A stretch of 64,000 nt of DNA from positions 1 to 64,000 of the forward strand of contig RPFO01001794.1 in the NCBI GenBank assembly GCA_009746045.1, written 5' to 3'. Source of the stretch: Mesostigma viride. Lineage: Eukaryota > Streptophyta > Mesostigmatophyceae > Mesostigmatales > Mesostigmataceae. Both the position numbers and the translations under genes were made by a program. Each line of letters opens with the position of its first letter. The first letter of the stretch is position 1. This document shows positions 31,950 through 40,633 of the stretch, in pieces. Below the pieces are notes generated by a model. The model worked only from the letters and a program-made list of their open reading frames with translations, was not told where the DNA came from and made no database searches.

Positions 31950-32270
31950 CTGGATCAGCATTGACCTTTGTCTGTATTTTATTATGACACGCCAAGGGCC
32001 CATTTTGACGCGCCAGTTGTTCCAAAATAATAGAGGATTGCTCTCGTTTGCTGTTTCATGGCCCTTCTTTGCAAGGGCATTTTTGTGTTGATGGACAGTG
32101 CTAGCATTTGATGGGGCTGATCTGTTAATTGCTCCTTAATGGCCCTTATTCACGACACCAAGGGCATTTTTGTTTTGACGGCCAGTTGTTTGATTTTGTT
32201 CATCGCTACTTTGCATGGCCCTTATTCACGAGGGCATTTTAGGTTGATGGCCAGCTGAAACGCGTGCAAG
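31950..32270. repeat. Imperfect ~90-bp repeats with small GGCCCTT/AAGGGC hairpins
   Basis: Three to four units share 'ATGGCCCTTATTCACGA', 'AAGGGCATTTTTGT' and 'TTGATGGCCAG' or 'TTGACGCGCCAG'. Each can form a short GCCCTT...AAGGGC stem. They fill the gap between two convergent genes, where a 3'-end or terminator role is possible. Confidence 0.7.
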
Positions 32271-32318
32271 ACATTAGGTCTGTTTATTATCTGTACGGCT
32301 CAAGGCAGCCTTAATAAA

Positions 32319-33110
32319 TTATTCATCTGCTGGGTGTTTTACCACTCGCGTGGAAATGCGTCTGTTGTTGTTTGTCTCCGTGTCGCTGTCAGAATCGTCC
32401 TTCTTAGGATCGTGATGGAGCTGGGCATATTTCCAGTAGTTAGACGAACCGATGCGGAATTGCGGCCTCACCTCACCCTTGTACCAGAAGATGACATCCT
32501 CCAACCTGTTAGAACCGCTGGTGTGGTCGATCACCAGGCATTCGTAGTTCTGGGTGCACTCGTTTAGTATGTGACAGAAAGCCTCGAAGGTCGGCACGAT
32601 GCCAAAGAAGTTCTTGTACAGTTTCTCTCGGTTCATGATTATGTTTTCCTTGAGTGCGAACACGTAATCGATATTACTGCGGATGACAGGCCACACGTTC
32701 ATGGTGTACTGGGTGATGAACAAAAAGAATATATTCATGTGCCGCCCATTGAGAGCTATCTCTTGGATGCAGGGGTCGCGCATCACAGTGGCGTCATACA
32801 CGCAATCATCCATGACAACGAATGCATGAGAGCCGTCACCTCTCTTGGCCTTTGCCTTTTGGTTTTTGATTAGCGCCTTGAGAGCCCCGCGGTTGAACTG
32901 GTTGTAAATAAAGAGAGATGGGATGTACTTCCCCCAATGCTTGTTAGACCCTTCCGTCCCAGACAACACGATGCCGGAGGGGAGGTGGCGCTTATGGTAC
33001 ATGATATCCGTCGCCAGAGTGGTTTTGCCAGAACCGCGTTTGGAAACTATGCATACCACACTATCGTCTTTGATGCGCGACGGGTCAAACTTTCTCAAAT
33101 TGACATCCAT
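32319..33110 (-). CDS. A32-type genome packaging ATPase
   Basis: The product has 263 residues. It is the FtsK/HerA-related motor that pumps DNA into the capsid, a hallmark gene of Nucleocytoviricota. The Walker A loop is 'SKRGSGKTT' (residues 23-31), with Ser in place of the usual first Gly, as other members vary. The Walker B strand is 'HAFVVMDDCVYD' (about 95-106). Family segments 'PSGIVLSGTEGSNKHWGKYI', 'NGRHMNIFFLFITQY', 'IRSNIDYVFALKENIIMNRE' and 'GIVPTFEAFCHIL' are all present. The length is normal. The C-terminus is Asp/Asn/Arg-rich. It heads the minus-strand virion gene block. Confidence 0.95.
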   Translation of the reverse strand: MDVNLRKFDPSRIKDDSVVCIVSKRGSGKTTLATDIMYHKRHLPSGIVLSGTEGSNKHWGKYIPSLFIYNQFNRGALKALIKNQKAKAKRGDGSHAFVVMDDCVYDATVMRDPCIQEIALNGRHMNIFFLFITQYTMNVWPVIRSNIDYVFALKENIIMNREKLYKNFFGIVPTFEAFCHILNECTQNYECLVIDHTSGSNRLEDVIFWYKGEVRPQFRIGSSNYWKYAQLHHDPKKDDSDSDTETNNNRRISTRVVKHPADE

Positions 33111-33163
33111 GCCTTCAAGTACAGGCCTAGAGATATATTATTGCGCCGTGGACGAGCCACGCG

Positions 33164-33838
33164 TTAACCACATTGGACGAGCACTTCGAGGGTCGGCTTC
33201 ACACCCCAAGGGAACACCGTGACAGCGAAACCGGTATCGTGAGCCAGCTTGATCCATTGCTTCTTGTGCCACTGTTCGTGCGCCTTCTTTTCGCCCTCGT
33301 GCTTTGATGTCACGTATCGAGATGCAAACTGTTCTTGCAAGTCATTGAACAGACCCTGGATCCTTTTACACTCGCTTTGAAACAGCCCCTTGTCCTGGGC
33401 CTGTCGCATGCTCACCACCAGATCAGGGGACAGGCACACCACAAAAGTGCCCAGCAAACTGAACACCCAATGGGACACGTTATCGGACAACGCGTCCTCC
33501 AAGAACACCAGGATGTCTATATCGCTAGGACAGGCCAGCGAGCATTCCCCCATCGTGCATTTGGAGGGGTGAGTGTGCCACTCGATGATGCCGTGAGGTG
33601 TCTCGACATCATTGGTGCCCCCCACATTCATCACCTTGCTGTTGTCCAGCACCAATGTGCTCATATCGATGTCAAAGGTGCCCCCCCTCTCTGCGCCCAG
33701 ATTCATGCTATCTATGATCTCCTTGAATGCAGAAGTCCTTAGGTGCAATCTGACCTTCTGCACGCTACCCTGCTTGCAATTCACATTTGATGACAGTACC
33801 TTTTGTCCATTGTCTGAAATGGTCACTTGCATTATCAT
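33164..33838 (-). CDS. JAMM/MPN-like metalloprotease domain protein
   Basis: The product has 224 residues. It shows 'AERGGTFDID' (candidate catalytic Glu50), then 'IIEWHTHP' (His88, His90) and 'PSDID' with Ser105 and Asp108, matching the order E...H-x-H-P...S-x2-D of JAMM isopeptidases. The gap between HTHP and the Ser is longer than the usual seven or so residues and contains three Cys (94, 99, 103), which might bind a second metal or form disulfides. Such enzymes remove ubiquitin-like tags or process precursors. Here it lies between the ATPase and structural-looking genes, so a role in virion maturation or counteracting host ubiquitin is possible but inferred. Confidence 0.65.
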   Translation of the reverse strand: MIMQVTISDNGQKVLSSNVNCKQGSVQKVRLHLRTSAFKEIIDSMNLGAERGGTFDIDMSTLVLDNSKVMNVGGTNDVETPHGIIEWHTHPSKCTMGECSLACPSDIDILVFLEDALSDNVSHWVFSLLGTFVVCLSPDLVVSMRQAQDKGLFQSECKRIQGLFNDLQEQFASRYVTSKHEGEKKAHEQWHKKQWIKLAHDTGFAVTVFPWGVKPTLEVLVQCG

Positions 33839-33861
33839 ACATCAATAAGTTTATGAACCGA

Positions 33862-34617
33862 TTAAAAATCCTCATCCTCCTCGACCATGACACTCCCCTG
33901 ATTGTCATCATCATCATCCACAAACGCGGGCTTGCTCGGTCGCAGGACGTTGCTGCCCAGCTTAAAAGACTTGGTCCTCTCAGCGTGCCCCTCGTCGTCG
34001 CCGATGTGTGCGCGCGCCACTGGAGGCGGCTCGTCACCCATGATGTCATCCATGTACCCCTTCAGGATGTCATCGCTGGTTGTAAAGCCGTGAAGAGTGT
34101 TCCTGATGCACTCGCTCACGCCCTTCATAACGTGTCGCTTGTTGAGCTTGAACTCTCCTTCCTCCGTCTGAGTGAGGAAGTGTGGGATGTCATCCGCGAT
34201 GTCTGCTGCCATCATCTTGACGATGGAATGGACGAACCGCTCGCAGGTAGGCACCTTCACCCGCAGCCTCTGCTGCTCGGTGTGATGGGACTTGCGAATG
34301 GAGCCAAGGATCATGCTGGCACACACAAAGTACGCCTTGAGCAGCTCCTTGAGGTATGGCGCCGTCTGCATCACCTCACGCGTCTCAGAATCCACGATAT
34401 CCGCGTTCCAGCTAGGCACCTCAGACAGCAGCTGGGAAAAACAGTCCAACTCGTCCAGGTCCTTCACCTCGGCCACATTCATGGCGTCCTGCAGAATGTT
34501 TTTAAGCGCGTTATAGATGGGCTGAGAGAGGCAGCGTTCGAGCTTCTCGATGTACTCTCGCTTGCTGTCCACCAACACGTTCGTGTCCACGCGCGGGTCC
34601 TCATCCCTCTCAACCAT
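33862..34617 (-). CDS. Hypothetical viral protein, acidic C-terminus
   Basis: The product has 251 residues and is not recognised. It is predicted mainly helical ('RCLSQPIYNALKNILQDAMN', 'YLKELLKAYFVCASMILGSI') and ends in a run of Asp/Glu ('VDDDDDNQGSVMVEEDEDF'). No membrane segment is clear. It sits 24 nt from the JAMM-like gene and 69 nt from the next gene on the same strand, within the virion block. Acidic tails often mark proteins that bind basic or DNA-associated partners. Confidence 0.6.
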   Translation of the reverse strand: MVERDEDPRVDTNVLVDSKREYIEKLERCLSQPIYNALKNILQDAMNVAEVKDLDELDCFSQLLSEVPSWNADIVDSETREVMQTAPYLKELLKAYFVCASMILGSIRKSHHTEQQRLRVKVPTCERFVHSIVKMMAADIADDIPHFLTQTEEGEFKLNKRHVMKGVSECIRNTLHGFTTSDDILKGYMDDIMGDEPPPVARAHIGDDEGHAERTKSFKLGSNVLRPSKPAFVDDDDDNQGSVMVEEDEDF

Positions 34618-34685
34618 CGCAGTGCCCTTATACTAGGTTGGCATTGAAATTATATTGCACATGTTAAGCGAACTTTCCCTTTTTA

Positions 34686-35159
34686 TTAAGCACATAGATA
34701 CCTGGATACCAAGAAAACCAAAATGCCGGCCAGCACGCCTCCCACATTCAAACGAGTGCGGTCGACCCTGCCGTCCGCGCCCTTGAACATGTCAGGGAAC
34801 ACGCCTGCACCGAAGTGAATGGTCCCGATCGCCGCACCGACGCCCAGAATGGCGGGCAGCACACCGCCCCTCGAGCCCCCGCCACCTACAGACCCCTGCG
34901 CGGTGGTATGCCGCCCCCCTTTCGGGACAGTTGGCTTGAGGGGCACGGCTGGGAGTGGGGTCATGCCAGACAGCTCCGAGACCTCTCGTGAAGGAAGAGA
35001 GGGGAGCCGCGGTGCAGGAGGGGACATGCTGCTTGGGGGTGGGGCTGATTGCATTGATGATGAGGGCATCACAGGGGCTGCCGCCGCGGGGCTGCCCCTG
35101 GCCTGCTGCATACCACCGCTAGAACGAAGGCGACGAGCCAGACCAGTGAGTTCCTCCAT
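34686..35159 (-). CDS. Small membrane protein, Pro/Ser-rich N-terminus
   Basis: The product has 157 residues. The first 100 are rich in Pro, Ser and Ala. Two hydrophobic segments follow: 'VLPAILGVGAAIGTIHFGAG' (about 100-119) and 'VGGVLAGILVFLVSRYL' (about 139-155). The disordered N-terminus with C-terminal anchors fits a virion inner-membrane protein, a common type in this phylum. The family is not recognised. Confidence 0.6.
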   Translation of the reverse strand: MEELTGLARRLRSSGGMQQARGSPAAAAPVMPSSSMQSAPPPSSMSPPAPRLPSLPSREVSELSGMTPLPAVPLKPTVPKGGRHTTAQGSVGGGGSRGGVLPAILGVGAAIGTIHFGAGVFPDMFKGADGRVDRTRLNVGGVLAGILVFLVSRYLCA

Positions 35160-35220
35160 GCCAGTTCCAATATTATACGTTTATAAAATTGGTCCTACTT
35201 AAACGCATTAGATGGCTTAA

Positions 35221-35802
35221 TCAGCTGTCATAACCGCCGGAGGGTTTGTCCAGGTCCCAATCCACCTTGTGGCTGGTCACCATATCATGCACTTCGACAG
35301 TCTCCGTGACAGGTGGCGCGGGTGGGATGCGCTGGTGGACGTTCTCGGCCTTCCACCCCACCAGGCTGTCAAAGCAAGTGGCGTGGTAAAACACGTACAG
35401 GTCGCGAGAGGGCATCGGCTTGGTAAACTCGACCTTGTGGGCGGGCATTATGCCGTTGCACACGATACAGGACACCCAGCCCTTTGGCGGCACGGTCGGG
35501 GCAGTCCATACCGCCAACTGCTCGCCCTTGAGTGCAGGCTCTCCTTCAGTCTTGTATGCGTCCACAACAGCCTTCTCGTCCTCGGTCAGCTCCTGCTTCC
35601 CACGATAATACAGGCTCCCAAAGGACTGCATGTACTCCCTGTTGAAAGAGAGGTTATACTTGTACACGTACCCACGAGCCGCACGCCGCATCATGAATGC
35701 GGTCCAATTGGCATCGGCTCTCCGTTTCCTGGCCTCCTCGTTCATAGCGTGTTTGTAGGACCGCGACTTGTACACTCGTGCGTACCATTCCGAGTCGTCC
35801 AT
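35221..35802 (-). CDS. Hypothetical protein with a zinc-binding CxxC...HxxC motif
   Basis: The product has 193 residues. A basic, aromatic N-terminal half ('ARRAARGYVYKYNLSFN'-type sequence) precedes 'CIVCNGIMPAHKVEF' and 'FYHATCFDSLVGW', which together give C-x2-C...H-x2-C, a likely single zinc site (residues about 112-150). The function is unknown. It is read with the genes on each side, which lie within 65 nt. Confidence 0.6.
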   Translation of the reverse strand: MDDSEWYARVYKSRSYKHAMNEEARKRRADANWTAFMMRRAARGYVYKYNLSFNREYMQSFGSLYYRGKQELTEDEKAVVDAYKTEGEPALKGEQLAVWTAPTVPPKGWVSCIVCNGIMPAHKVEFTKPMPSRDLYVFYHATCFDSLVGWKAENVHQRIPPAPPVTETVEVHDMVTSHKVDWDLDKPSGGYDS

Positions 35803-35838
35803 ATCGTCCTATCAAGGACACTTGTTTGTGTGATGGAC

Positions 35839-37392
35839 TCAATAGAACATGCGAGCGGGCCTGCGAGCGGGCTTGCGAGTGCGCCGGGCAGCGGTGGAGT
35901 GACGCTTATACCTGCGCGCCCCGTTGACCTGGTAGTGAGGTCCGGTCGGGTCGACAGAGTAGCCGGTGGTCGGATACCCCGTCATGGCGTCGGCCTGGAA
36001 GGGCTCGTCAGCACACATGCCGACCTTGGCAAACGGGTTCCTGACACGCGTCCCGTCGGCGGCCATGATGAACTCGTCCACGATTCTCGCCTTGGGATCT
36101 GACGCAGGGTCCTTGTCATACCAGACGGTAGCCGAGCCCTTAGGACACTTGGGGATGCTGCCGGTGAGCGCGTAGGTCGCCTTCTGGATGTTCTGAATAA
36201 ACTGAATCGGGTCCGCGTAACCAGCAGGTACAGTTTGGGTCATGCTTGCCAATGCCCCATTGCGCTTCCACCAAACGTCGATCTTATCCAGGATCTGGCC
36301 ACGGAGAGCGTTGAAAGCGATGATGTCGCGCTTGATAAAGCTTGCGATCACATTATCAAACTGGTAGAGCGAGTCAGTTGCCGACCTAGCCGGATTAAAA
36401 TAGACCTGTGTGGAGTAACGCAAGGGTGGGGGGTCACCGCCGCCGCCTTTGCCGATTGTAACGGCATTTATATCGTTACGAAACGTTACTTGCACGGCTG
36501 AATCAACTCCATAGTTAATTTGTCCATTACCCGATCCCATGTCTAAGTATGCCCCTGGCATTGTAGCGGCTTTGACGTTGTACGACTTTGCTGCAGAAGG
36601 ATGAGGGAGGTTGACAGTGACGGGCGGGAAATCGATCTCCAATTTACTGAGCCGTTTGCGATGGTCCATAGAAAGATAAGAGCAGTCAATTTTACTGCTC
36701 GCGAGCTGGTAGATGAGCCGCGCAGGCATGCAGTCGTCCGCGGGGTGGTTATCCAGTAGGTATGTTGGGGATGGCACGTTTTGGGGCGCAAGTTCGAATG
36801 CGCGGATCCCAAAGGCTTCACTGCCCATAGGCCCCGCGCTTTGAAGTGCCTTGATTGTAGAATCACCTTTTCCAGGTACCCCGGTCATTGCGGCCTGCTT
36901 TTCCAACGTCGAGATGTTTGCAATGATGTTGTGCGGGATACGGGACAAGTACACCTTTTCATTTGCTTTTGCTTGTGTGATTTTGGTGTTGCCAGTATCG
37001 TCGCACTCGACAGCCACGTACCCACGAAGGGCGTTTGCCAGCTTGCCCATCTCGGCTCGGCTCGTTGTGATCAAAGCGGGCTGGGTGGCGTTCTCTACGC
37101 GATCGGACAACTCCCTCAAGTTTGCAGTGAGCAGGTCGTAGATGTACACCGAGCCGACAAAATGCTGCAACTTGGACAGAAGCTTCCTGTCTTGGTGGAC
37201 AATATAGCGCTTGTACAGGTCCGCCTCCTCGATAGCGAACCTGATGTTGGGGATGCGCGTCCGCAGCTCCTGCAGCTCGTGGCCGGTGAAGTGCATTTCC
37301 GCGAGGTCGTAGATCCGCTTCTGGTACTCGGGGGACCTGCTGGTCGGCGCGTTGACCGCGGTCGGTAGTGGGTACAGGTTCTCCAAAGACAT
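35839..37392 (-). CDS. Large hypothetical virion-like protein with Arg/Lys-rich tail
   Basis: The product has 517 residues with no named match. The N-terminal half is helical ('RIYDLAEMHFTGHELQELRT'); the middle holds beta-like segments ('KLEIDFPPVTVNLPHPSAA', 'GVDSAVQVTFRNDINAVTIG'). The last 25 residues are strongly basic, with 'RYKRHSTAARRTRKPARRPA'. A basic tail of this kind is common in core or capsid-inner proteins that touch DNA. Its size and its place in the structural block suggest a virion component. Confidence 0.6.
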   Translation of the reverse strand: MSLENLYPLPTAVNAPTSRSPEYQKRIYDLAEMHFTGHELQELRTRIPNIRFAIEEADLYKRYIVHQDRKLLSKLQHFVGSVYIYDLLTANLRELSDRVENATQPALITTSRAEMGKLANALRGYVAVECDDTGNTKITQAKANEKVYLSRIPHNIIANISTLEKQAAMTGVPGKGDSTIKALQSAGPMGSEAFGIRAFELAPQNVPSPTYLLDNHPADDCMPARLIYQLASSKIDCSYLSMDHRKRLSKLEIDFPPVTVNLPHPSAAKSYNVKAATMPGAYLDMGSGNGQINYGVDSAVQVTFRNDINAVTIGKGGGGDPPPLRYSTQVYFNPARSATDSLYQFDNVIASFIKRDIIAFNALRGQILDKIDVWWKRNGALASMTQTVPAGYADPIQFIQNIQKATYALTGSIPKCPKGSATVWYDKDPASDPKARIVDEFIMAADGTRVRNPFAKVGMCADEPFQADAMTGYPTTGYSVDPTGPHYQVNGARRYKRHSTAARRTRKPARRPARMFY

Positions 37393-37476
37393 GCCAGATG
37401 TATACCTTGAATCGAGATAATATTTTTAGTTTGGATGTGTGCTTCGGAGGCCACAATATCTTTACGACTGGTATAC

Positions 37477-38115
37477 ATGTCTTTGAAGCAAACAACCACC
37501 ACTCAGTCCGGTCGCACCATCAAGCGTCCAGACAAATACGCCCCTTCCGAGATGCCCGAGGACGACTACTCGGACGAGAATGCGGCACAGGACACCGCGG
37601 ATGAGGAAGACTGCACGTCCGAGGAGGATGGATCATACGAGAGCAGTTTTATAGATGATGAAGACGAACCGATGGAGAAGGACACTGAGAATGAGGAGGA
37701 AGAGGAAGAGGAGGAGGGAGAGGAGGACGAGATGGATGATGATGACACGAACTCTGATGAGGAGGATGACTCAGACTATGAAGAAGAGGAGGACGAGGAG
37801 GAGTCGCCATATGAGGCCAGTGACGACGAGGACGATTACAACCCCGTGAGGATGCGCAGATGGAGGCCACCTACGATCCCGACCCCCCCATCAACTGTCC
37901 TCCATGTGGTGATTAGCGTTCGGGATATAATAGGGGTTCAACCTGAGCGCAGAATAGGCGGCCACCTTGGAGGTATCGCCGATGTCCAACTGCACACTGC
38001 TAGCACCTACCCTACCAGGGCGCTCCATCCTGTCTCCTCGGTTTGTTTCCTGTCCAACATACGTAGAAGCCTCTTCCACGACCCTGCCCACCGCTTCCAG
38101 TTCCATATCCCCTAG
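37477..38115 (+). CDS. Highly acidic Glu/Asp-rich protein
   Basis: The product has 212 residues from the ATG at 37477, divergent from the previous gene across 84 nt. Residues about 20-125 are mostly Asp, Glu and Ser, including long Glu runs and 'EEDDSDYEEEEDEEE', a histone-chaperone-like or DNA-mimic composition. The final 75 residues overlap the opposite-strand gene ending at 37891 and may not be genuine, since the stop might come earlier if a base were missing. No family can be named from composition alone. Confidence 0.5.
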   Translation: MSLKQTTTTQSGRTIKRPDKYAPSEMPEDDYSDENAAQDTADEEDCTSEEDGSYESSFIDDEDEPMEKDTENEEEEEEEEGEEDEMDDDDTNSDEEDDSDYEEEEDEEESPYEASDDEDDYNPVRMRRWRPPTIPTPPSTVLHVVISVRDIIGVQPERRIGGHLGGIADVQLHTASTYPTRALHPVSSVCFLSNIRRSLFHDPAHRFQFHIP

Positions 38116-38949
38116 CTTGGGGAAGCGCGCCACCTGCTGAGTGTTTTCGATCATCTCCTTGCTCTCTGGCAGATCCGAGTTGCCATCACGCCACTCGAAC
38201 ACCTTGTTGACCGAGACGCGAGTGTGCTTGTCTCCCCTGAAGGACTGGTACGGGTTGGCGTACTCCGCGTTCGACACCCGCGATTCGTACGTCTTTTCAT
38301 TGAGTGGTTCCCTCACATTGCGGACACGGTCGCCGAACTGGAGAGCCTGCACCCCAAAGTCGCCCACTGGTGGGGGGTGACTCTCCAACGCGTCGATGGT
38401 ATCGTACCTCTTCGGGTCCACGCGGTTGTGATCTGAGCACCCCCACCGTGCGGCCTCCACGCCGTTGAATGCGTCTGACACCTGGGCAGTATTGGACACC
38501 GTGGCGGCGCGCTCGGGGAGGACGGTTGTGTGATACATGTCATTCATCCGCGCCCCCGCTGCATCGAAGTCGCCGATGGGTGGACGGTGTTCCATGCCGG
38601 CGCGCAGTGCCATCCCTTCCTTCCCCATCGCGGTTGTTGGCAGGCTCCTCTGCTCCAAGTGGGCCACCTGTGGGTTGGGCCTGTTGACTCGCAACCGTGG
38701 CTCGGGAATGTTGAAGTTCCTGTTCAGCATCTCAGGGGCCGTGCGCGGGTCCCTCTCTCGCGCCACATTGAATTCCCAGGTTTGGCGCCCGGGAAAGGCC
38801 CTGTCTGGATGCATATCACCTAGGAAATTGGAGAGCTCCACCGGCTGCCTTTCATTAGATACGTCCACGCCCGGTATCCCATTGGTGGATGACGTGGCGG
38901 GGCGGGCATTGTACATTGACGGCCTTGGGAACCCGCCTGGGGCAAACAT
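37891..38949 (-). CDS. Hypothetical virion-like protein
   Basis: The product has 352 residues. The ATG at 38949 overlaps the upstream gene's stop as TGATG. The sequence is Asn/Arg/Pro-rich with repeated short motifs such as 'RPPIGDFDAAGAR' and 'HPPPVGDFGVQAL', and ends 'SALRLNPYYIPNANHH'. It lacks membrane segments and is probably extended in shape. The coupling with the small membrane protein gene upstream suggests a paired role in the virion. Confidence 0.6.
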   Translation of the reverse strand: MFAPGGFPRPSMYNARPATSSTNGIPGVDVSNERQPVELSNFLGDMHPDRAFPGRQTWEFNVARERDPRTAPEMLNRNFNIPEPRLRVNRPNPQVAHLEQRSLPTTAMGKEGMALRAGMEHRPPIGDFDAAGARMNDMYHTTVLPERAATVSNTAQVSDAFNGVEAARWGCSDHNRVDPKRYDTIDALESHPPPVGDFGVQALQFGDRVRNVREPLNEKTYESRVSNAEYANPYQSFRGDKHTRVSVNKVFEWRDGNSDLPESKEMIENTQQVARFPKLGDMELEAVGRVVEEASTYVGQETNRGDRMERPGRVGASSVQLDIGDTSKVAAYSALRLNPYYIPNANHHMEDS

Positions 38950-39245
38950 CACCCCCCCTCGTGTTCCTCTGGCGGCTGAACGTGCATGTCCACGCCTGAC
39001 ATGCCCCTTTCGAACCCGATGGCCTGATTGGGAGCAGTGGAATAGGCTGAGTCGCCAGGGCCGTACCCGCCCCTGGACGTGAAATTAGGCACCATCGGAA
39101 AGCCCAGAGAGTCGGGATGGGAAAGCAGGCTTTGAGGTGGCGGGGGGATGTCATCTAGTTCCAGCGCCGAGAAAGGCTGGCGGCTGATGGGCGGAGGGCG
39201 CAACAAGTATCCGGCTACTGCCACCGCTGAGACGATCAGAAACAT
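38949..39245 (-). CDS. Small single-span membrane protein
   Basis: The product has 98 residues. The first 15 ('MFLIVSAVAVAGYLLRP') form an N-terminal signal-anchor. The rest is Pro/Gly/Ser-rich and polar. Its stop codon overlaps the next gene's ATG (TGATG). It is a likely virion membrane protein. Confidence 0.6.
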   Translation of the reverse strand: MFLIVSAVAVAGYLLRPPPISRQPFSALELDDIPPPPQSLLSHPDSLGFPMVPNFTSRGGYGPGDSAYSTAPNQAIGFERGMSGVDMHVQPPEEHEGG

Positions 39246-39287
39246 GATCGCTGTATAGTCATTAACTCACAAACATATATTTTAAGC

Positions 39288-39626
39288 CTAATAAGAATAC
39301 CCATCGATCAACCCAGGAGGCAGATCTGTCATGAGAGGTGGCGCGCCATCCACGTACCTATCCCCTCGCTTCATTTGGTCCCAAAACATGTTAGTGTACG
39401 GTGCGAGAACGCGATCGTCGATGTACAGTGCCCGGTTCTGGTTGATGGCGGCGGCCCCTCCCCGGATCCGCATGGACTCGATGGAAGGCTCAATGCGGCC
39501 ACCCAGACTTAGGTACTCGGGCATTGCACTGACAGGATAATTGACAGTAAAATCAAGTGAGGGGTCCCACAACCGCCCCGCCTCCTCACCGGTAGCGCTG
39601 TTAGAGAAAATGATGCTGGAAGACAT
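39288..39626 (-). CDS. Small hypothetical protein
   Basis: The product has 112 residues, with no membrane segment or recognised domain. Motifs such as 'ATGEEAGRLWDPSLDFTVN' and 'YIDDRVLAPYTNMFWDQM' look like a folded or peptide-like virion protein. It is 42 nt from the next gene downstream and 23 nt from the one upstream, on the same strand. Confidence 0.55.
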   Translation of the reverse strand: MSSSIIFSNSATGEEAGRLWDPSLDFTVNYPVSAMPEYLSLGGRIEPSIESMRIRGGAAAINQNRALYIDDRVLAPYTNMFWDQMKRGDRYVDGAPPLMTDLPPGLIDGYSY

Positions 39627-39649
39627 GTGGATTGTGTATTAACAATAGA

Positions 39650-39883
39650 TTAGAAATTGTCATCACCGAGTTGCACACTTTCTTTCCCAATTTTAGTCAC
39701 CTGCACTTCGCGGGCATGGGACGTGGGCATTGTTTTTCTTTCCATGCTGCCAAACTCGACCGAGGGCGCGTGGGAGGCCAGTGGCTCGCCACACTCTTCA
39801 CACAAGTGCCACCGGCTCCTGATAAAGCACCCGGCATAGAACAGTGCGAGTGACAACACGACTAAAATGAACATGGATGCCAT
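39650..39883 (-). CDS. Small membrane protein with CxxC motif
   Basis: The product has 77 residues. Residues 4-20 ('MFILVVLSLALFYAGCF') are a membrane anchor, followed by 'CEECGE' and a polar tail. The CxxC just after the membrane could bind metal or take part in disulfide chemistry; nothing further marks it as a thiol oxidase. Confidence 0.55.
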   Translation of the reverse strand: MASMFILVVLSLALFYAGCFIRSRWHLCEECGEPLASHAPSVEFGSMERKTMPTSHAREVQVTKIGKESVQLGDDNF

Positions 39884-39904
39884 CCTATCTCAGAGTAGTA
39901 TGTC

Positions 39905-40390
39905 TCATTTTTTTGGCAGATACGCGGTAGAGAACTCGTCCCTCGCGTGTGGGGCCACGTTGTTCATCATGAAGTTGTGTAGGGCCTTCTCACTTTTTGG
40001 CATCCCTTCCCTTTGAATGGGCACAAAACCTATTACTATATCCGCTGGCAGGTCGTGCACACCGGAGCAGATGAGCACATCCTTCACTCCGTCGGCTCTT
40101 AGATGAGGGTCGGCGTTGTACCAAGACGCGTCCTTGGACACGACCACCACCCTGTCGCCCGGCCTTACATCCCCCGATTGCACTCTCTTTCCCAAGTCGT
40201 ACTGAAACAGCGAGTCGGCTGCCTCACGAGACAAGGAGGGCGACCGCATCAAGACGCCGTGAGGGACAGGACCGCAATACCCCCTGCCGCAGTACGCCAC
40301 TATGCGGCAATTGTGCGGGTTTAACCTGGCGGCCTCCCTGGAACACTGATCCAAGTCGATGAACACCAGCGTCCTTGGCGTCTGTGTCAT
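39905..40390 (-). CDS. Possible NYN/PIN-like or phosphatase-like small protein
   Basis: The product has 161 residues from the ATG at 40390. An earlier start would overlap the opposite gene at 40472. The N-terminal strand 'TLVFIDLDQCSREAA' carries an Asp pair, and a second strand 'DRVVVVSKDASWYNAD' has another Asp, a layout seen in NYN/PIN-type nucleases. The match is weak, and a HAD-like fold is also possible. It lies in the minus-strand virion block. Confidence 0.45.
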   Translation of the reverse strand: MTQTPRTLVFIDLDQCSREAARLNPHNCRIVAYCGRGYCGPVPHGVLMRSPSLSREAADSLFQYDLGKRVQSGDVRPGDRVVVVSKDASWYNADPHLRADGVKDVLICSGVHDLPADIVIGFVPIQREGMPKSEKALHNFMMNNVAPHARDEFSTAYLPKK

Positions 40391-40471
40391 TGTCTCGCTC
40401 CCCGTGTGGTTAAATAACTCAAAAGAAAAACTGTGATACTGTTTAAGCATTTGATTACGTACCCTCACACA

Positions 40472-40630
40472 ATGAAGCAGTGTTCGTTTTGCACGAGATG
40501 CAATCACCCAGACGCGATCGGGGTGTACTCGAGCGAGAAAAGCCTCGACAACAACTGGTTTTGCTCTTTCCCCTGCTTGTACGCCGCCAAGTACGGTGTT
40601 TTGGTGTACGAAAAGAAGCCGTCGTCTTAG
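40472..40630 (+). CDS. Very small zinc-finger protein
   Basis: The product has 52 residues with 'CSFCTRCNH' and 'FCSFPCLYAAKYG', giving C-x2-C-x2-C...C-x3-C, similar to short treble-clef/MYM-type fingers. It starts 82 nt from the divergent gene at 40390 and ends 3 nt before the convergent stop at 40634. Confidence 0.55.
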   Translation: MKQCSFCTRCNHPDAIGVYSSEKSLDNNWFCSFPCLYAAKYGVLVYEKKPSS

Positions 40631-40633
40631 CCC

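Noticed and set aside
33164..33838. Reading the JAMM-like protein as a confirmed deubiquitinase
   Set aside because: The metal-site spacing is atypical and no substrate evidence exists, so only the fold-level call is kept.
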